DNA from: Medicago truncatula
Taxonomy: Eukaryota; Streptophyta; Magnoliopsida; Fabales; Fabaceae
Direction: 5' to 3'
Assembly (NCBI RefSeq): GCF_003473485.1
Contig: NC_053046.1
Coordinates: 3,792,001 to 3,856,000, forward strand
DNA length: 64,000 bases
Made by a program: the position numbers and the translations under genes. Positions 22,802 through 35,900 of this stretch are shown piece after piece (the first letter of the stretch is position 1; every line of letters starts with the position of its first letter). The notes beneath the pieces were generated by a model, which saw nothing but the letters and a program-made list of their open reading frames with translations, did not search any database and had not been told where the DNA came from.

Positions 22802-22815
22802 TAAATAGGGGCAGC
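22802..22815 (+). other. Polypurine tract
   Basis: TAAATAGGGGCAGC lies immediately before the 3' LTR. Ogre-like polypurine tracts commonly end GGGGGCAGC before TGT, and this matches in form and place. It would prime plus-strand DNA synthesis. Confidence 0.75.
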
Positions 22816-25800
22816 TGTTATACCCTGTTTTTGGACCTAAAAATATTGGGCCCAATTTCATTTCAAACTTTGTCAATTATCAAATTTCAACTGCACAGTT
22901 CAATTTGTCTCTGTCTCGCAGTATTTTCAATCACAATTTTACCTATGTTTTTCTTGCATAAAACCTTTCAAAATGTCTTTACTTGTCTTGTAAGTCATTC
23001 AAAAGTGTCTCTGAATCATTGCATTGCTTTTTCTACAGTTTATTTCAAAATTTGCAAAAAGTCATACAGAAGGGTATTTTGGACATCTCCTGCAGTGGGA
23101 CCCATTTTCATCCTTGTGACTGTCTCTGAGTCTTTTCGAATTGTTTTTTACATTTCATCAGTAAACCTTGTTAAAATTCATTTCAAACTTGCGTCTGAGT
23201 CAGTGTTGAGTCAATTTCAATCTGTTTAGGTCGTTTTTAGCCCTAGGGGCATTTTGGTCATTTCACATAAAATTTTGGCATGGGGAGGTTACTTTGAAGT
23301 ACCTCATTTAGGCCATTGGTTCGTTTTAGTCCGTTTTGTCAATTTTATTTTTTGTTTTTTGTTTCACTTTACGTTTGGTCAAATTATGTTTTTTATTCAA
23401 ATTTTATTTTTAATTGCATTTTGGTCCCTCAATTGAGGTCCCAAAATTGCATTTTTGTCCAAACTGTTTTTTGTTTATTTCATTTCAAGTTTTTTTAATT
23501 TTGCAGTCCAGTCCTTGTCATTTTCACAATTTGCAGATTGGTCCTTAAATAAAAATAGCAAGCAGCGCCCAAGTAAGCAAGTCCAGGATACGTGTCAGTT
23601 CTCCATTGGCCAAACAGTACACTTGTCAGCTATAAAAGCAACACAGTGTCAATGAATTTCACACGTTTTTCGATTCATCAAGTGCCAACTCATAAACACA
23701 GAGTCACACTCTCTCTCTTGTCAGTTACAAATCAAAACAGAAAAAGCTTCAACATTCATCAATGGCGTAAACCTAACCTTTTCCAGAAACAGAAACTACA
23801 CAAATTCAAGCTATTTTTCATGGATTCTCAGTGAGTCTTTGAAGAATCATCATCATTGAATCAGTATCTTCGCAATTCAAGGTGCGAATTCGCCAAAGGC
23901 AAACTCCAGCACCGATCACGAAGATACAGTGAGGAAGACGAAGAAGAAGGAAAGATAATGAAGGTTTAAACCGGCGAAGAAGACGATAAAGCAAGAAACC
24001 AGCAGGAACACCGGTTTATTTCCGGATTCAAAGCCAAATCACATAGCATCAGGGATTGAAGTTTTCCAAAGCATTTCTCCATTGAAGGTTTCAACCAAAA
24101 CCTTAGGTAAAACTCAGAATCTCTTCTCAAGATAATATCACTGTTAAACCTAAAAAACACGCAAGCAAAACAGATCCAAAGGTTCCAGAATTCAAAGAAA
24201 AACTATAACCGTAAACATCAAAGTCTAGATCCGTAAGGATCAACGTTTTGAAGGCGAGAATAAGCATCAAAAAGTAATCAAACGACGAAACGATGTAGAT
24301 CTTTAAAGATCTAAACGATCTCATTCAAAAATCAAAAAAAATCATTTCAAAACCGTAAAAGTTTTTTTAAGATCTATGTCGTTTCAAGCCGTAATTGAAA
24401 AAACGAATGCTGGATTCGTGTTTAGGGTTAAAGGACGAATCAAAATATGCAAGAATCTTTGAAATCTGGAATTTTAGGTCACCGGAAACTGCATGAACTC
24501 GCCGGAGAAGATGAAGTTTCCGGCGGACCTTCAAGGTCTCCGCCGTAGCTTCATCCTCGCCGGCGGCGAGGTTAGAGAGAAGTGAGAGATGAGAGAAGAG
24601 GGAGGAACTTAGAGAGAGAAAGGGAAGTAGAAAAATGAAAAAACCGGAGCTCTGTTGCTTTTATAAGCCAGCGAACCGGACCGGTCCAAGACCGGTCCAA
24701 TCCCTTTTGTTCCTGGCCGTTTGATCTAGGGTTTTAGAATCCTGGATCAATCGTGCGTCCCCTGTGCATCCGGGTCTGTTGGTTATTGGGCTTGGGCTTT
24801 ATCCATTGTTTTTTTACGTTTTTTGCTCCTTTTGTGCTATTCACACTGTTTTTTTTGCTACTTGCACCTGTTGCTTGCTCACCCTTTTTTATAAGAAAAT
24901 CCTAAAAATCCTGGTTATTTCTTGGTATATTCTTGGCATTTCTATGGTGTTTCTTGCATAAAAAAGGATGTTAAAGTGGCATGAACTAATTCCATGTGCT
25001 TTTACACTTTTGGTATGTATTTTGCTATGTTTTGTTCTTGACATTTTGATATTATGACATGGATAAAGGATGCCTAATATGGTGATGAATATGCCTCTGG
25101 AAATGTGTTTTTGTTTGCTGTTTTTGAATATGATTTTATGAATTTCTTGTTTTGCAAGCAACAAGTTTAGTCTTAAGGAATAAAGTGGCAAATTCCTCTA
25201 TGAACTTGGTGTGATATTTTGCATGCACATGTCTCCATTAATTGCATGTCATGGTTTAAAACAAAATTTCTTTCAAAATTGCCATGATGTGATAGTTATG
25301 GGTCACTAGCATCTTTAGATATCATATCAAATGTCTTTTAGGTTTATTACCACTTTATTACTTTTTTTCTTTGCCATCTTTATGCATTTCCTTTTAATTA
25401 CTTCCTACTATTGTGTGCTTTATGATTACTAACCATTTCATCTCATGTGCCATTCATTTCATAGCATTCCACCACTCTCTCCACTTTCTTTAGCTTAGCA
25501 TTTATTTTTGCAAGTTTTAATTCATTTGGTAATGTAATTTGTTATCATCGGTATGTAGCTTGGCAAAGGGGCCATAGAATGTATTTAGGCAATTTTTGTA
25601 ATATGGACTATGGACACTATGACGCACCGACACGCACACACTCACCTTAGATGTATGCATAGGATTGTATGTTTAGATAAGCGTATAGGTTTGAACACTT
25701 AGATAAAAATCCAACTTTTTTCCAAAAAGAACATGCAAATAACTTCACTTGAAAACCTTTTTGAAAATAAAATGGAGTCAAAACTCCTTATTTTCCCCTT

Positions 25801-26338
25801 ATTTTTCTTAAGTAAAATTTTCAATAAATCTTAATCCTCCATAGACTTCATTTTGAAAAAGACTAATTCCACCTCACTTTTTCCAAATCTTATGCCCTTG
25901 AGGCCTCTCATCTCTATTCTTCAAAATCTCTTTTCAAACTTAAAATCAACCAACAAAAACAAAAACCATTTTTTTGAGAATGAACTACGAACGGTTTTGA
26001 TCCCTTAAAAGGGTACGTAGGCAATGAGTCAAAACTCATCCAAGCCGAAATAAAATCAAATTCTACTTCTTCTCACCCCCATTCTTAACTAATCACACTT
26101 TCTTTTTTACAAATAAGCAATAAAATTAAAGCGTAGAAATAAACTTAGGAGAGCGGTTCTTATGGAATACCATAATCGCTCCGGGTGCCTAACACCTTCC
26201 CGTAGCGAAAACGACCCCCGAATCTAGAACTTTTTAAGGGTTTTTCTCCTTTTACCCTTCCCAAGAAAAAAGAGAGATATCAACGGTCAAAAGGTTCAAG
26301 TCCAATTAATGGCTTGGCACCCAAAAACCATGATAACA
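22816..26338 (+). repeat. 3' LTR of Ogre element
   Basis: It is 3,523 bp, with TGTTATACCC at the start and ATAACA at the end, offset 15,355 from the 5' LTR. The target duplication AGGGT follows at 26339. Differences from the 5' LTR were seen at about 24483, 24967 and 25800-25801. Confidence 0.95.
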
Positions 26339-26740
26339 AGGGTTATGGGAAAATTGAAATTGAAAATCAAATCAAAAATCAAATTCAATAACAAACATAA
26401 AGACATTGAAACAATATCATTACTTACTAACGCATGAAGAATCAAATTAAAATACACTTACAATTTTATTTTAGGGTTTGTAGAGAGATTGAGACCAATG
26501 AAAAATCAAAGTCAGAGATTGATGCAGAGAGTTTGCCGGTCACGGGATTGTCGGTGGGTAGGGCTGGCAATGAACCGAACCAACTCGAATATAGTTCGTA
26601 ATTCGACTCGACAATTGGTTCATTGAACTTGGTTCATGAACCAAATGAGCCGAACTTGAGCTGAAAATTAAGTTCGTTAATTAAATGAGTTGAACTTGAA
26701 CTATAAATGGTTCGATTCGTTAGGTTCATGAGATGACTCG

Positions 26741-26742
<2 letters not shown>

Positions 26743-26787
<45 letters not shown>
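26743..26787. repeat. (TA)n microsatellite
   Basis: About 45 bases of uninterrupted TA dinucleotide lie inside the left subterminal part of the inner hAT element. It is likely length-polymorphic. Confidence 0.95.
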
Positions 26788-26791
<4 letters not shown>

Positions 26792-27647
26792 TTTAGAAAC
26801 TTTTATATTTTTTTACATGAATTAAATATATAAAAAAATCCCTAAAAAAAAAGATGTATAAAAAAAAGAACATGTTGTCACGTATCTCAAAAAACATTTA
26901 TCCATCCGTTCCACTTAGGAAGTAGGAACGTTTCTTCTTCTCCATCTCCATTTATTTTCTCCATTTATTTTTGCATGTATCTTCATTATTCCATTTTCCA
27001 ATTCCACGCCAACATACAACGTTTCTTCTTCTTCTGCTCCGGCCATAGACAAGTTCAGCAAGGGGCAAGACTCAATCAAAAGAGAAGGTCATTCTTCTTC
27101 TCTTCTCTAGAGGTATTTGCTTCTGATCAATTTTGTGCTCATTTGTTTCTTTGTTCTTGTACTGACTTTTGAGTGATTTATAGTAAAATTTGTGTTGATT
27201 TGTTTAAGAATTCTCTGTTATTAGATTATTGCAGTGTATCTTTTTTAATCTATGTTTTGGATTCCAATTCTAGAATTGTAGTGTTTAACATAGAAAAAAA
27301 ATGATAGTTTTCCCTTTCTTTCAATCTATATACTCTTATGTTTTTTTTTTCAAAATGGGTTAACTTATTGATAGGATTAAAAATTTAGAAAGGCTTCTTT
27401 AAACAAATTTTTGGAGTTAAGTGTCTTTGCTAGATTGGATTTGTATGTTTTTTGGAACTTTGTGATGACAGAAAAGGTTGTAACTTCGATTTCAATGCAT
27501 CAATGTTTTGGTTTTATTTGGAATGTTCATTGTTTGGAGCATTGATGGATGCACTGTTGAGAATTTTTTTTGGGTTAATTTGTTATGTATTTTTTTGTAC
27601 CAATAAATTTCTATTTTATAACATCATGAAGTTTTCATTTTGTAGAG

Positions 27648-29842
27648 ATGTCAGCTAGTACGTCAATTGAATCCTTGGGAGGTTCACCCCAAAATAATGG
27701 AGAAGAGTGTTTAAGTTTGTTGAATCCTATCATTGATTTAGATGTGAATACAAACGAAGAACCACTAACAAATGAAGCAACACTGACAAATGAAGTTGGG
27801 AATGAAGAGAATGTCGAGAACAACGGCGTTATTCAAAAGGCTAAGAGAAAGAAAACTTCTCCAGATTGGGATCACTTCAAAGAAGTGAAGTTAAAGGATG
27901 GAACCAAAAAATGGCAATGTTTACATTGTAAAAGAACTTATGTTGTTGCGAGTGGGTCAACTAGCCATTTGAAGAGACATTTAAGGGAAGTATGTCTTAT
28001 TTACAAGAAGCTAGCAGCACAACAACAAAAATTAAACTTGAAGCCAGCACAAAGCATGATTGATGAGAAGCTTTCCGGACCACTACTTATGAATCCAAGC
28101 GCTAAGTATGATCATGAGAGACAACGAGAAGCCACTGCACATTGGGTTATGATGCATGAACATCCATTTAGTATTGTTGAGGAAGAAGGTTTTCTTTTCA
28201 TGATGAAATGTTCTAATTTCTCATATGAGAAAATTAGTCGAAAAACATTGAAGAATGATTGTGTTGCTGTCTATGAATCTGAAAGGAAGAAGTTAAAGTC
28301 AACTTTGAGGACAATTAATAAGATTTGCTTGACCACTGATTTATGGAAGTCGCAAAATCAAAAGATAGAATACATGGTGCTAACTGGCCATTTCATTGAT
28401 GCTGATTGGGTTTTGCAAAAGCGCGTTCTCAGTTTTGTTCATGTTCCTCCTCCTCGACGTGGTGTTGATATTGCTGATGCTATCTTCAAATGTATCAAAG
28501 AATGGGGCATTGAAAATAAAATATTTAGTGTGTCTGTGGATAATGCATACTACAATGATAGATGTTTGAAAGAGCTAAAAGTTTTACTTTCAAGGCACCA
28601 AAAATTAGTGTTGGATGGAAAGTTGTTTCATGTCCGCTGTTGTGCCCATATACTAAACTTGCTTGTCCAAGATGGTATTGGAAGAATCAGAGAAATAGTT
28701 GAAAAAGTGCATGACAGTGTGAGGTTTATCAATTAGTCTGAAGCAAGATTGCGAACGTTCTCGGAAATAGTTCAACAACTAAAGCTTGGTGGTAAAAAAT
28801 TAATTCTTGACTGCCCTACTCGATGGAACTCCACATATCAAATGCTGTCAGTTGCAATACAGTTCAAAGAAGCTTTTCCACGTTTTCAAGATCGAGAACC
28901 AAGTTATACAACTCTTCCAGATGAAGATGAGTGGGAAAAAGTTGAAAAAGTTTGCAAGCTGCTAGAGGTATTTAATTCTGTTACAAATATAATTTCTGGT
29001 AGTGAATATCCAACTTCTAATTTATATCTTGCTGAGGTGTTTCAAATCAAGCAAGTGTTAGATCAAGTTGTTCAAGATGAGTCTAACTTCATGAAAGACA
29101 TGGCAAACGCGATGAAGGAAAAATTTGACAAGTATTGGGGTCAATGTAATCTTGTTATGTCCCTTGCTTCTGTTTTGGACCCTAGGATCAAAATGATGGG
29201 AGTAAACATGTGCTTTCCTTTAATTTACCCCAGAGATGAAGCTAGCAAAAATATAGAAAAGGTGCAAAAGGCTCTTAATGATATGTACCTAGAGTATGCT
29301 GATAAGCTTCAGGAGCATAGAGAAGAAGGCTCTAGTAGAACTAGTGCTGATCAAAATGGGTTGACATTAGAGCCAACAAGACCCACGGGGTGGTCAAAGT
29401 TAATGAATTATGTCCAAGAACAACAAGCAATTCCTGCTGTAAAATCTGAAGTTCAAGAGTATTTGAATGAGCCAACTTACAAGCCTAACGATAATGGTCA
29501 TATGTCCTTTTGAATAGCGGAAAATATAGAGTATTATCTCATATGGCAGCAGATGTTCTTGCTATTCCAATATCTACTGTGGCTTCAGAGTCAACTTTTA
29601 GCGCTGGGGGGAGAGTTATCGACCCATTTCGAGCTTCCCTACATTCTTCTACCGTTGAAACTTTAATTTGTGGTGGTGATTGGCTTCGAGTATTGCATGG
29701 GATTAGGAACAAACCTAAAGTAATGTATTTTCTCTTGATCATTATATATAGTTTAATCTTTCAAAAAAAGTGTTGATGATTTATCGATATTTTTTATGAA
29801 TAGGTGGAGCATGTTTCGACAGAAATCACATTATTCCCTTGA
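27648..29842 (+). pseudogene. BED-type hAT transposase, two breaks
   Basis: The frame opens at ATG 27648, directly after an acceptor-like TTTGTAG. It has a BED zinc finger at about residues 75-115 (WDHFKEV, CLHCKRTY, HLKRHL). The transposase core has LTTDLWKS, FSVSVDNAYYND and HVRCCAHILNLLV. A TAG at 28734-28736 interrupts the same frame. Near 29507 a small deletion shifts frame just before the C-terminal dimerisation block (NSGKYRVLSHMAADVLAIP, STVASESTFSAGGRVID). A last small exon after an intron (GT at about 29720, AG at about 29802) would end at 29842. Both breaks argue against an active protein. Confidence 0.85.
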
Positions 29843-30558
29843 TGTTAAGTAGGTACGTTTCTTTTTCATTTAATTGACAAGAAGCTAGTGTGAATATATG
29901 TTGGCAAAGATAGCATTTTTGTATTGGGTAAAAGCCACTAATCAGAAATATAGCATATATGTTGAGTAAGCTTATGGAATCTTCATAAGGTTTTGTGTCT
30001 AAACATAACTATGATATGACATTTACGGGCATGAATAAGGATTTTTAGCATAGTCCAAGACCTTTTATTATTATGCTTTTACCATTAAACGATTTTTCCT
30101 TTATTAAGTTGTTTATTGATATGTGACATTTTTCAGGATGTTGATCCACTTTCTCGTTTGTTGTTCAGAATTGTTGCTGCTATAGAGTTCGCATCATGTT
30201 TGAAGTTTGTTTCTTTCTAAATGAGTAAAGATTAAGTTGAAGGTTGTGTTAAATGTGGCTGAATACAATTTTGTCTTTAAGGGGAGAGCAATTGGAGTTT
30301 GGAAGTAGAAAAATATTATGCATTCTGTTATCGACTAATTGAGTTTTGTTGGATTTTTTGTATCAGATATTTTTTTTCTTCGTATTTATGCAACCTTTAA
30401 CTTTATATAATTTATGTCTATTCTATGCATGCTTGTGGGAACTTTTATTTTACTTCAATATTTACTTTAAAAAAAATAAAAAATAAATATATGTATATAT
30501 ATAAAATATCAAAGATCTATAAATTAACTTTTTTTTATAAATTTTTTTGGACGAGTTG
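29843..30558. other. Inner hAT 3' untranslated and subterminal DNA
   Basis: This AT-rich stretch follows the transposase remnant. I see no coding sequence. The terminal 150 bases of the element after it hold the GAGC-rich subterminal repeats. Confidence 0.5.
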
Positions 30559-30947
30559 AGCAAACGAACTAAACCTAACGAGCTGAACTCGAGCTGAAAA
30601 AATAGTTCGTGTCGAACTCGAGCCGAGTTTCGAGCCGAACCAATTCTTATCGAGTCGAGCCGAGCTCAGACAGGTTCGGTTCGACTCGACTCATTTCCAG
30701 CCCTACCGGTGGGAGAGGGTGGTGACTGATGTCGTGGGATTGCCTGTGGGTGGCGAGAAGCGAAAATATGGCTTGTTCTTTTCTTTCCCGTTCTGGAGAA
30801 AATTGGCAATGAGAGTGGGATGTGGGTGAGTGAGTGGCATGGCAGTAATATTAAAAATAACTTAGGAATATTATGGTATTTTCCCAGAATTAATGGGTAG
30901 GCCATGGCCATACCCAGTCCTCACGTGGCTCTGCCACTGGTCATTTG

Positions 30948-31537
30948 GGTTTAGACGTCTGCCGGTTTTATGACCTTTCAATTCAAGTGTCATCTCATGG
31001 TTGTGTTTTTCTGTTACCAACTTTAAGGCTTTAATTACCAACAATCAACAAATAACCTCTCGTACGAAACAAACACTAACATTTCACCGAACCCATTATC
31101 TTACGCTTATACATCGTACTCTTTATGTGAGCCTCCTTTTTCACATATTAATATAATAAATGCATTTTGGTCATTTCCACTATTATCTTATTTACCGATA
31201 ACAACGGTAAATCCTAGCTTCCTTGCTTCTTCTCGAACTCACTCAAACAACTCGTTCCGTGATGCAAACTTTCTTTTAATGGTAAATTGTTTCCGATGAT
31301 CAATAGAAATAACTACATGCTCAACATTTGGAGCATCATCAGGTGCAGGTAAAACAAGTGGAGGAACATCATCCACCTTCGCATCGCATCGCAGGAAGGA
31401 ATATCAACTAGAGGTGGGGGATCCTCGGATTTAGCATTGTTAGAATCATCCAAAACTCAAGGTGGAACAATAAGTAACACAATGTGTGGTTTAAATGTTA
31501 GGTGCAAATGGAGGGGGTCATCAATGGGAGCATCCAT
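30948..31537 (-). pseudogene. MULE/FAR1-type transposase, N-terminal part
   Basis: On the minus strand a possible start ATG (31535-31537) opens MDAPID. After one stop and a frame change, the sequence gives VEHVVISIDHRKQFTIKRKF, then VREEARKLGFTVV (the conserved block before the zinc-binding region of MULE transposases). It then gives KHNHEMTLELKGHKTGRRLN, the HNH-containing block. The reading runs straight into the target duplication GTCATTTG at 30940-30947 and continues in the same frame from 6471 downwards with DSSHLRALTDCLV. It is therefore the upstream half of the pseudogene at 5520-6471. Confidence 0.8.
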
Positions 31538-32935
31538 AACTGAAACGGTGCAAAAACAAAGTGAGGAAAACTAAGTAGTTTTTGTATTGGCATACTTCAA
31601 ATTGTATAATCGGAACCAAATTGTTACGAGTTCGGATTGTATAATCCAAACTAAGCCAGTGCAACTGAGGTGATGTGATCAAAAGGAAAACGCTAGGAAA
31701 TCGAACGAGGAAGGTTTTATAGTAACATTGCCTTTGCATTCAGACGAAAATGATGTGCAAAACGCCTCTTAATGACCATATTTTTATCCAAATCACGTTT
31801 TCGCTCAAAGTGGCGTGCTTTTGGAGGTATAGGGAGAGTTTGGAGAAAAATGTGGGCAAACCTATATATAGAGAGGTTTCAAATTATATAATCTGAAATT
31901 TTTCCGCCTTCAAGTTCGGTGTTTGTATTCCGAACCATATATTTACATACATTTAGATTCATGACGAATTTAAGAGCAGTTTGGCAAATAAAATCCGAAA
32001 TGCGGTTCATATTATATTTTTCGAGCAAAGGGTATATTGGAGAAAAAAATAGGTAACACATAGAGTGGGAAAAGTAAAAACCCTATATAAGGCCCACATC
32101 TCCACCAACCAATAGATAATTCATTATACACCTTTCACACTCCTTAAACCCAAACTGACTTGAACATTGAAGTTTTTTTTTTTTTTTTTTCGCAAGAACT
32201 TCCACCGTCGAACTACAAAACATCTATCAAAGAGCAATTATTCTACCAATCTACCTTCACTGTGAGATATCCTATCTTATCCAACAAACCTATGTTCACG
32301 ATCAGAACAACTAAAGTAACAATTCTAACCATTTTATAACTGTCCTCGAAGGGATTCAAGCCTAACACTTTGATGTTATACGACTAAATCTTACCGCTAT
32401 GATAATTTAATGACTAAATTGATGTGTTTTCATAGTTTAGAGACCGCTAAACGTCAACTTAACAAAAATGTTAAGAGATTAATTAGTTGTCTGAGAGAAT
32501 AGTTTATGGATTTTAAGTTGATTTTAATAATTTAGAGAAAATTATTGAGATATTGATATTTTATGGACTGAATTCACCTTTTGTTCTTTATTAGGACATA
32601 CTTTCTCTCTTTTGTTTAATGCCTTGTAACAAAAAAAATCAACATGAGTTTTGATAAAGAAAAGTATAAAAAAACATGAGTTGATTAGTCGTAATCCTAA
32701 GCTACCATGTACCGGCCCAACTACCATTTAAAAGGTGTATGCATCTTTTTCCCCCCTAGTGAGGGGGTGTCCTCAAGAAAAAGTCCTCTCTTGCTGGCTG
32801 ACTCTTCTTCTCCCCTCTCTATAATGCTACTATAGTCTTTTTAATACTACTCCACTTGAAACTTTCGCATTCCCTACACGCCACACGCTAATATTAATAC
32901 TATACTATATAATCCTCTTATAAGTGCAGACACAA
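31538..32935. other. Intergenic, upstream of the GT8 gene
   Basis: Repeated TATAATCCGAA- and TATAATCTGAA-like motifs at 31590-31900 look like remains of the MULE flank. A poly-T run lies at 32169-32190. From about 32780 the sequence is pyrimidine-rich (CTTCTTCTCCCCTCTCT) and AT-rich and probably holds the promoter and leader of the following gene. No other gene is seen. Confidence 0.45.
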
Positions 32936-32968
32936 ATGCAAATCATTACTTATACTAATCCTTTTACA

Positions 32969-35900
32969 ATGGGTCACAATGCAAATACTCTCAAATCGTT
33001 ACTGCTATTATCACTTGTGTTATGTCATGTTTTCTCCTTAGCACCTTCCATTGAAGCTACGTCTACACAGAAATACAAATACAAGAATGCATACGCGACA
33101 ATGATGTATGTAGGAACACCAAGAGACTATGAATTCTACGTTGCTGTTCGTGTTCTTGTTAGATCACTTTCAAAACTTAATGTTCAAGCTGATCTTGTTG
33201 TCCTTGCTTCCATTGATGTTCCTCTTCCATGGATTCAAGCTTTGTGAGTGATTCCATTACATTATCTTACAAATTTCATTATTTTTTAATTTTTCGGTTT
33301 TATGTAGCATTTCCTTAATTAATTTACCTTCCATTACACTTCCAACATCAATTTAGTCCCTCCACCAAGTTTAAGGAGTTTTAATTGATTTTAATAATTT
33401 ATAAACCAAATTGGTGACATAGTGATAATTTTGTTTAGGAACTAAATTGACCATTTATTCCCTTCAAATATTCATAAACCCAGTCCATGTTACATTGGGA
33501 GATGCTCCATGTTAGATTAAATTTTCGGATTAAAATTATGATTATTAATTAATAACAAAAACTGGCTAATTAATTATTATCATCGTTAATTCATATGTTT
33601 AATTGTTAGCATTGGAGTAGCCACTATGAACAAAGTGTGGGTTAGTCAAATTGGAGATATTTTTTGGGGTTAATTGGTGAGAGAATATCCGTTTTCACTT
33701 TATTAGTACAAGTATTTGACTGTTAGTTTGTGTTTGTCTTTACTTTTTGTTTGAGCTGACTTTCAATACGAAAGCACGTTGTGTTAGAACTTGAACGCGT
33801 GTTTTTTGTTCCTGTCGAAAAACAAAAATATATAGTACATTTTTAAATTATTTTTTTTTCTTTTTTTTAAATTTTTATTGATTACTTAATTTGACCATTT
33901 ATTATCCATTTTATTTGTCATTTGTCTACCAAATGGCAGAAGCTGGAGGCCTTGTATCCCTAGTCTTCCACTTGGGAAGTTATCACCAAGTCAAGACACC
34001 AATTAGCTAGTTGCCAAAGTACCTGATCCTTTCAATTCAATATTACTAGGATTTTCCAAAATTTCAAACATACCGACATAACATATTTTATTTTATCATA
34101 TGGATATTCATAAAATAGGAAATGTGTCAGTGTCTTACTTGTAATATAGTCTTCGAATCCTATTTTATTTTTTATGAATACTTTCATATACTCCTAATAT
34201 TTGTTGATATATGGGCTAGAATATAAGAACAGTGTTAAAAAAAAATATGATTATAATCATAGCATTCATATATATGTTAATTAGAAATGATAAAAGTCTC
34301 TTTTACAAGTATTTTTCATCTAAACATATTTTTCTAAATAACTTTTTCCTTTCCGACGACTTATATTTCATTAATCAAAATATGTTCAATTTTATGTGGT
34401 ATATTATCAGCCAAATCTTAGAAACTAGACGAAAATGTGACTGCCTTAGCAAAATTATTTGGACAACCTCATTTGCTGTCTCCAAATAAATTCAACACTA
34501 ATTGATAATTTTGCTTGTATTATATCAGGGAAGAGGAAGATGGTGCAAAAGTCGTGAGGGTGTCAAACTTGGACAATCCCTACAAGCATCAAGATAATTT
34601 TGACAAGAGATTCAAGTTATCACTGAATAAACTCTATGCATGGAGCTTAGTGGACTATGACAGGGTTGTTATGCTAGATGCTGACAACCTCTTCCTTCAA
34701 AACACTGATGAATTGTTTCAATGTGGACAATTTTGTGCCACATTTATCAATCCTTGTGTCTTTCATACGGGTCTCTTTGTCTTGCAGGTATAATCATATT
34801 GCCTTAAACAAAAAATCTACCGAGAAATATTTGCAACATATATATAATTGATCTCTGTCATATGGCTTATAATATTTGATATTTGCAGCCATCAACGGTT
34901 GTGTTCAAAGACATGGTTAATGAATTGCGAAATGGGAGAGAAAATCCAGATGGTGCAGACCAAGGTTTTATAGATAGCTACTTCCCTGACTTGCTTGATA
35001 AGCCATTGTTTCATCCGCCTTCAAATGACACCAAGCTTGAGGGAACATATAGGCTTCCTTTAGGTTATCAGATGGATGCTTCTTACTACTGTAAGTAAAT
35101 TAAAATAGAGTTCTTTAAACATTTTAATATGCACTAATGCAGTCGCTCATTGGAATCTAAGTAATTTGTGCTAATATCTCCCCTTCTTGATTTCAGATCT
35201 TAAACTTCGTTGGAGCATACCATGTGGACCAAATAGTGTGATCACATTCCCGGGGGCACCATGGTTGAAGCCATGGTATTGGTGGTCTTGGCCTGTCCTG
35301 CCACTAGGCATCCAGTGGCATGAACAACGTCGCCAAACTATAGGGTAAGTTTGAAAGGGCCGTATTCATTATTTTTGAGTTTCTCTAATCTTATTGTAAC
35401 GGAAATCAGTAAGTGTTTTGTTTTTTCTTTGGAACAATGTTATTGGTGCAAGTAATCATTAAGGTGGTCTTTTTTGGTCCATATGTATATTTACTTAAAC
35501 CCTTTATTGGAGTCTCTTCTCTTGATTATGTTTTTTCCATCCACTGTGCTCAAATCCAAGACCTTGTTTAAGGATCTGAATCCAATTTCACTCGAATCTA
35601 CGTAATGTTGATATTAAGGTGGTCTAATAGTCTATAACTTCTTAGACAGAAGATTTCAGAATATATTTATATGTTAAGTGATAGATATGCTCACTTGGCA
35701 TTATGTTCATTTGTTTCTGGTAGTCCTTATTTCTGTCGCGCCAGATAATTTTCTCACATTATGAAACTGAAAGCTGATGTAAAATTTGACTTATAATTGG
35801 TGCAGGTATGCTTCGGAGATGGCTGTGATATTTATCCAATCTGCAATATACATAGGAATAATAGCAATGACGCGTTTGGCAAGGCCGAGCCTCTCAAAAA

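Larger units (their letters stand above)
7461..26338 (+). mobile_element. Complete Ogre-type Ty3/gypsy LTR retrotransposon
   Basis: The element is 18,878 bp, bounded by TG...CA LTRs of 3,523 bp each and flanked by the perfect 5-bp duplication AGGGT (7456-7460 and 26339-26343). The internal order is primer-binding site, ORF1, gag-protease, intron, RT, RNase H, archaeal-type RNase H and integrase, then a 2.4-kb repeat-rich 3' region, polypurine tract and 3' LTR. ORF1 upstream of gag, the intron between protease and RT, the second RNase H and the great length are the known hallmarks of Ogre elements of the Tat lineage. I count four substitutions between the LTRs, so insertion is recent. One in-frame stop in pol makes autonomy doubtful. 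It is inserted in the outer hAT. Confidence 0.95.
26559..30705 (+). mobile_element. Inner hAT (Ac/Tag-like) transposon
   Basis: The left terminus TAGGGCTGGCAA pairs with the right terminus TTTCCAGCCCTA. The 8-bp target duplication is TCGGTGGG (26551-26558) against CCGGTGGG (30706-30713), one mismatch. Subterminal regions are rich in short direct and inverted motifs of the GAGCTGAACTCGAGC and GAACCGAACC kind, as in other hAT ends. The element is 4,147 bp and sits inside the outer hAT shell. It encodes a broken transposase (27648-29842). Confidence 0.93.
6472..30939 (-). mobile_element. Degenerate hAT element (outer shell of nest)
   Basis: The left end CAGTGGCGGAACCAG is matched by CAGTGGCAGAGCCAC in reverse complement at the right end, 12 of 15 identical. 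The 8-mer GTCATTTG is duplicated perfectly at 6464-6471 and 30940-30947, as expected for a hAT insertion. After subtracting the Ogre and the inner hAT with their duplications, about 1.43 kb of the element remains (6472-7460, 26344-26558, 30714-30939). It is therefore an internally deleted, non-autonomous copy. The only coding trace is the N-terminal transposase fragment at 6490-6753. The element lies in the MULE pseudogene. Confidence 0.85.
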
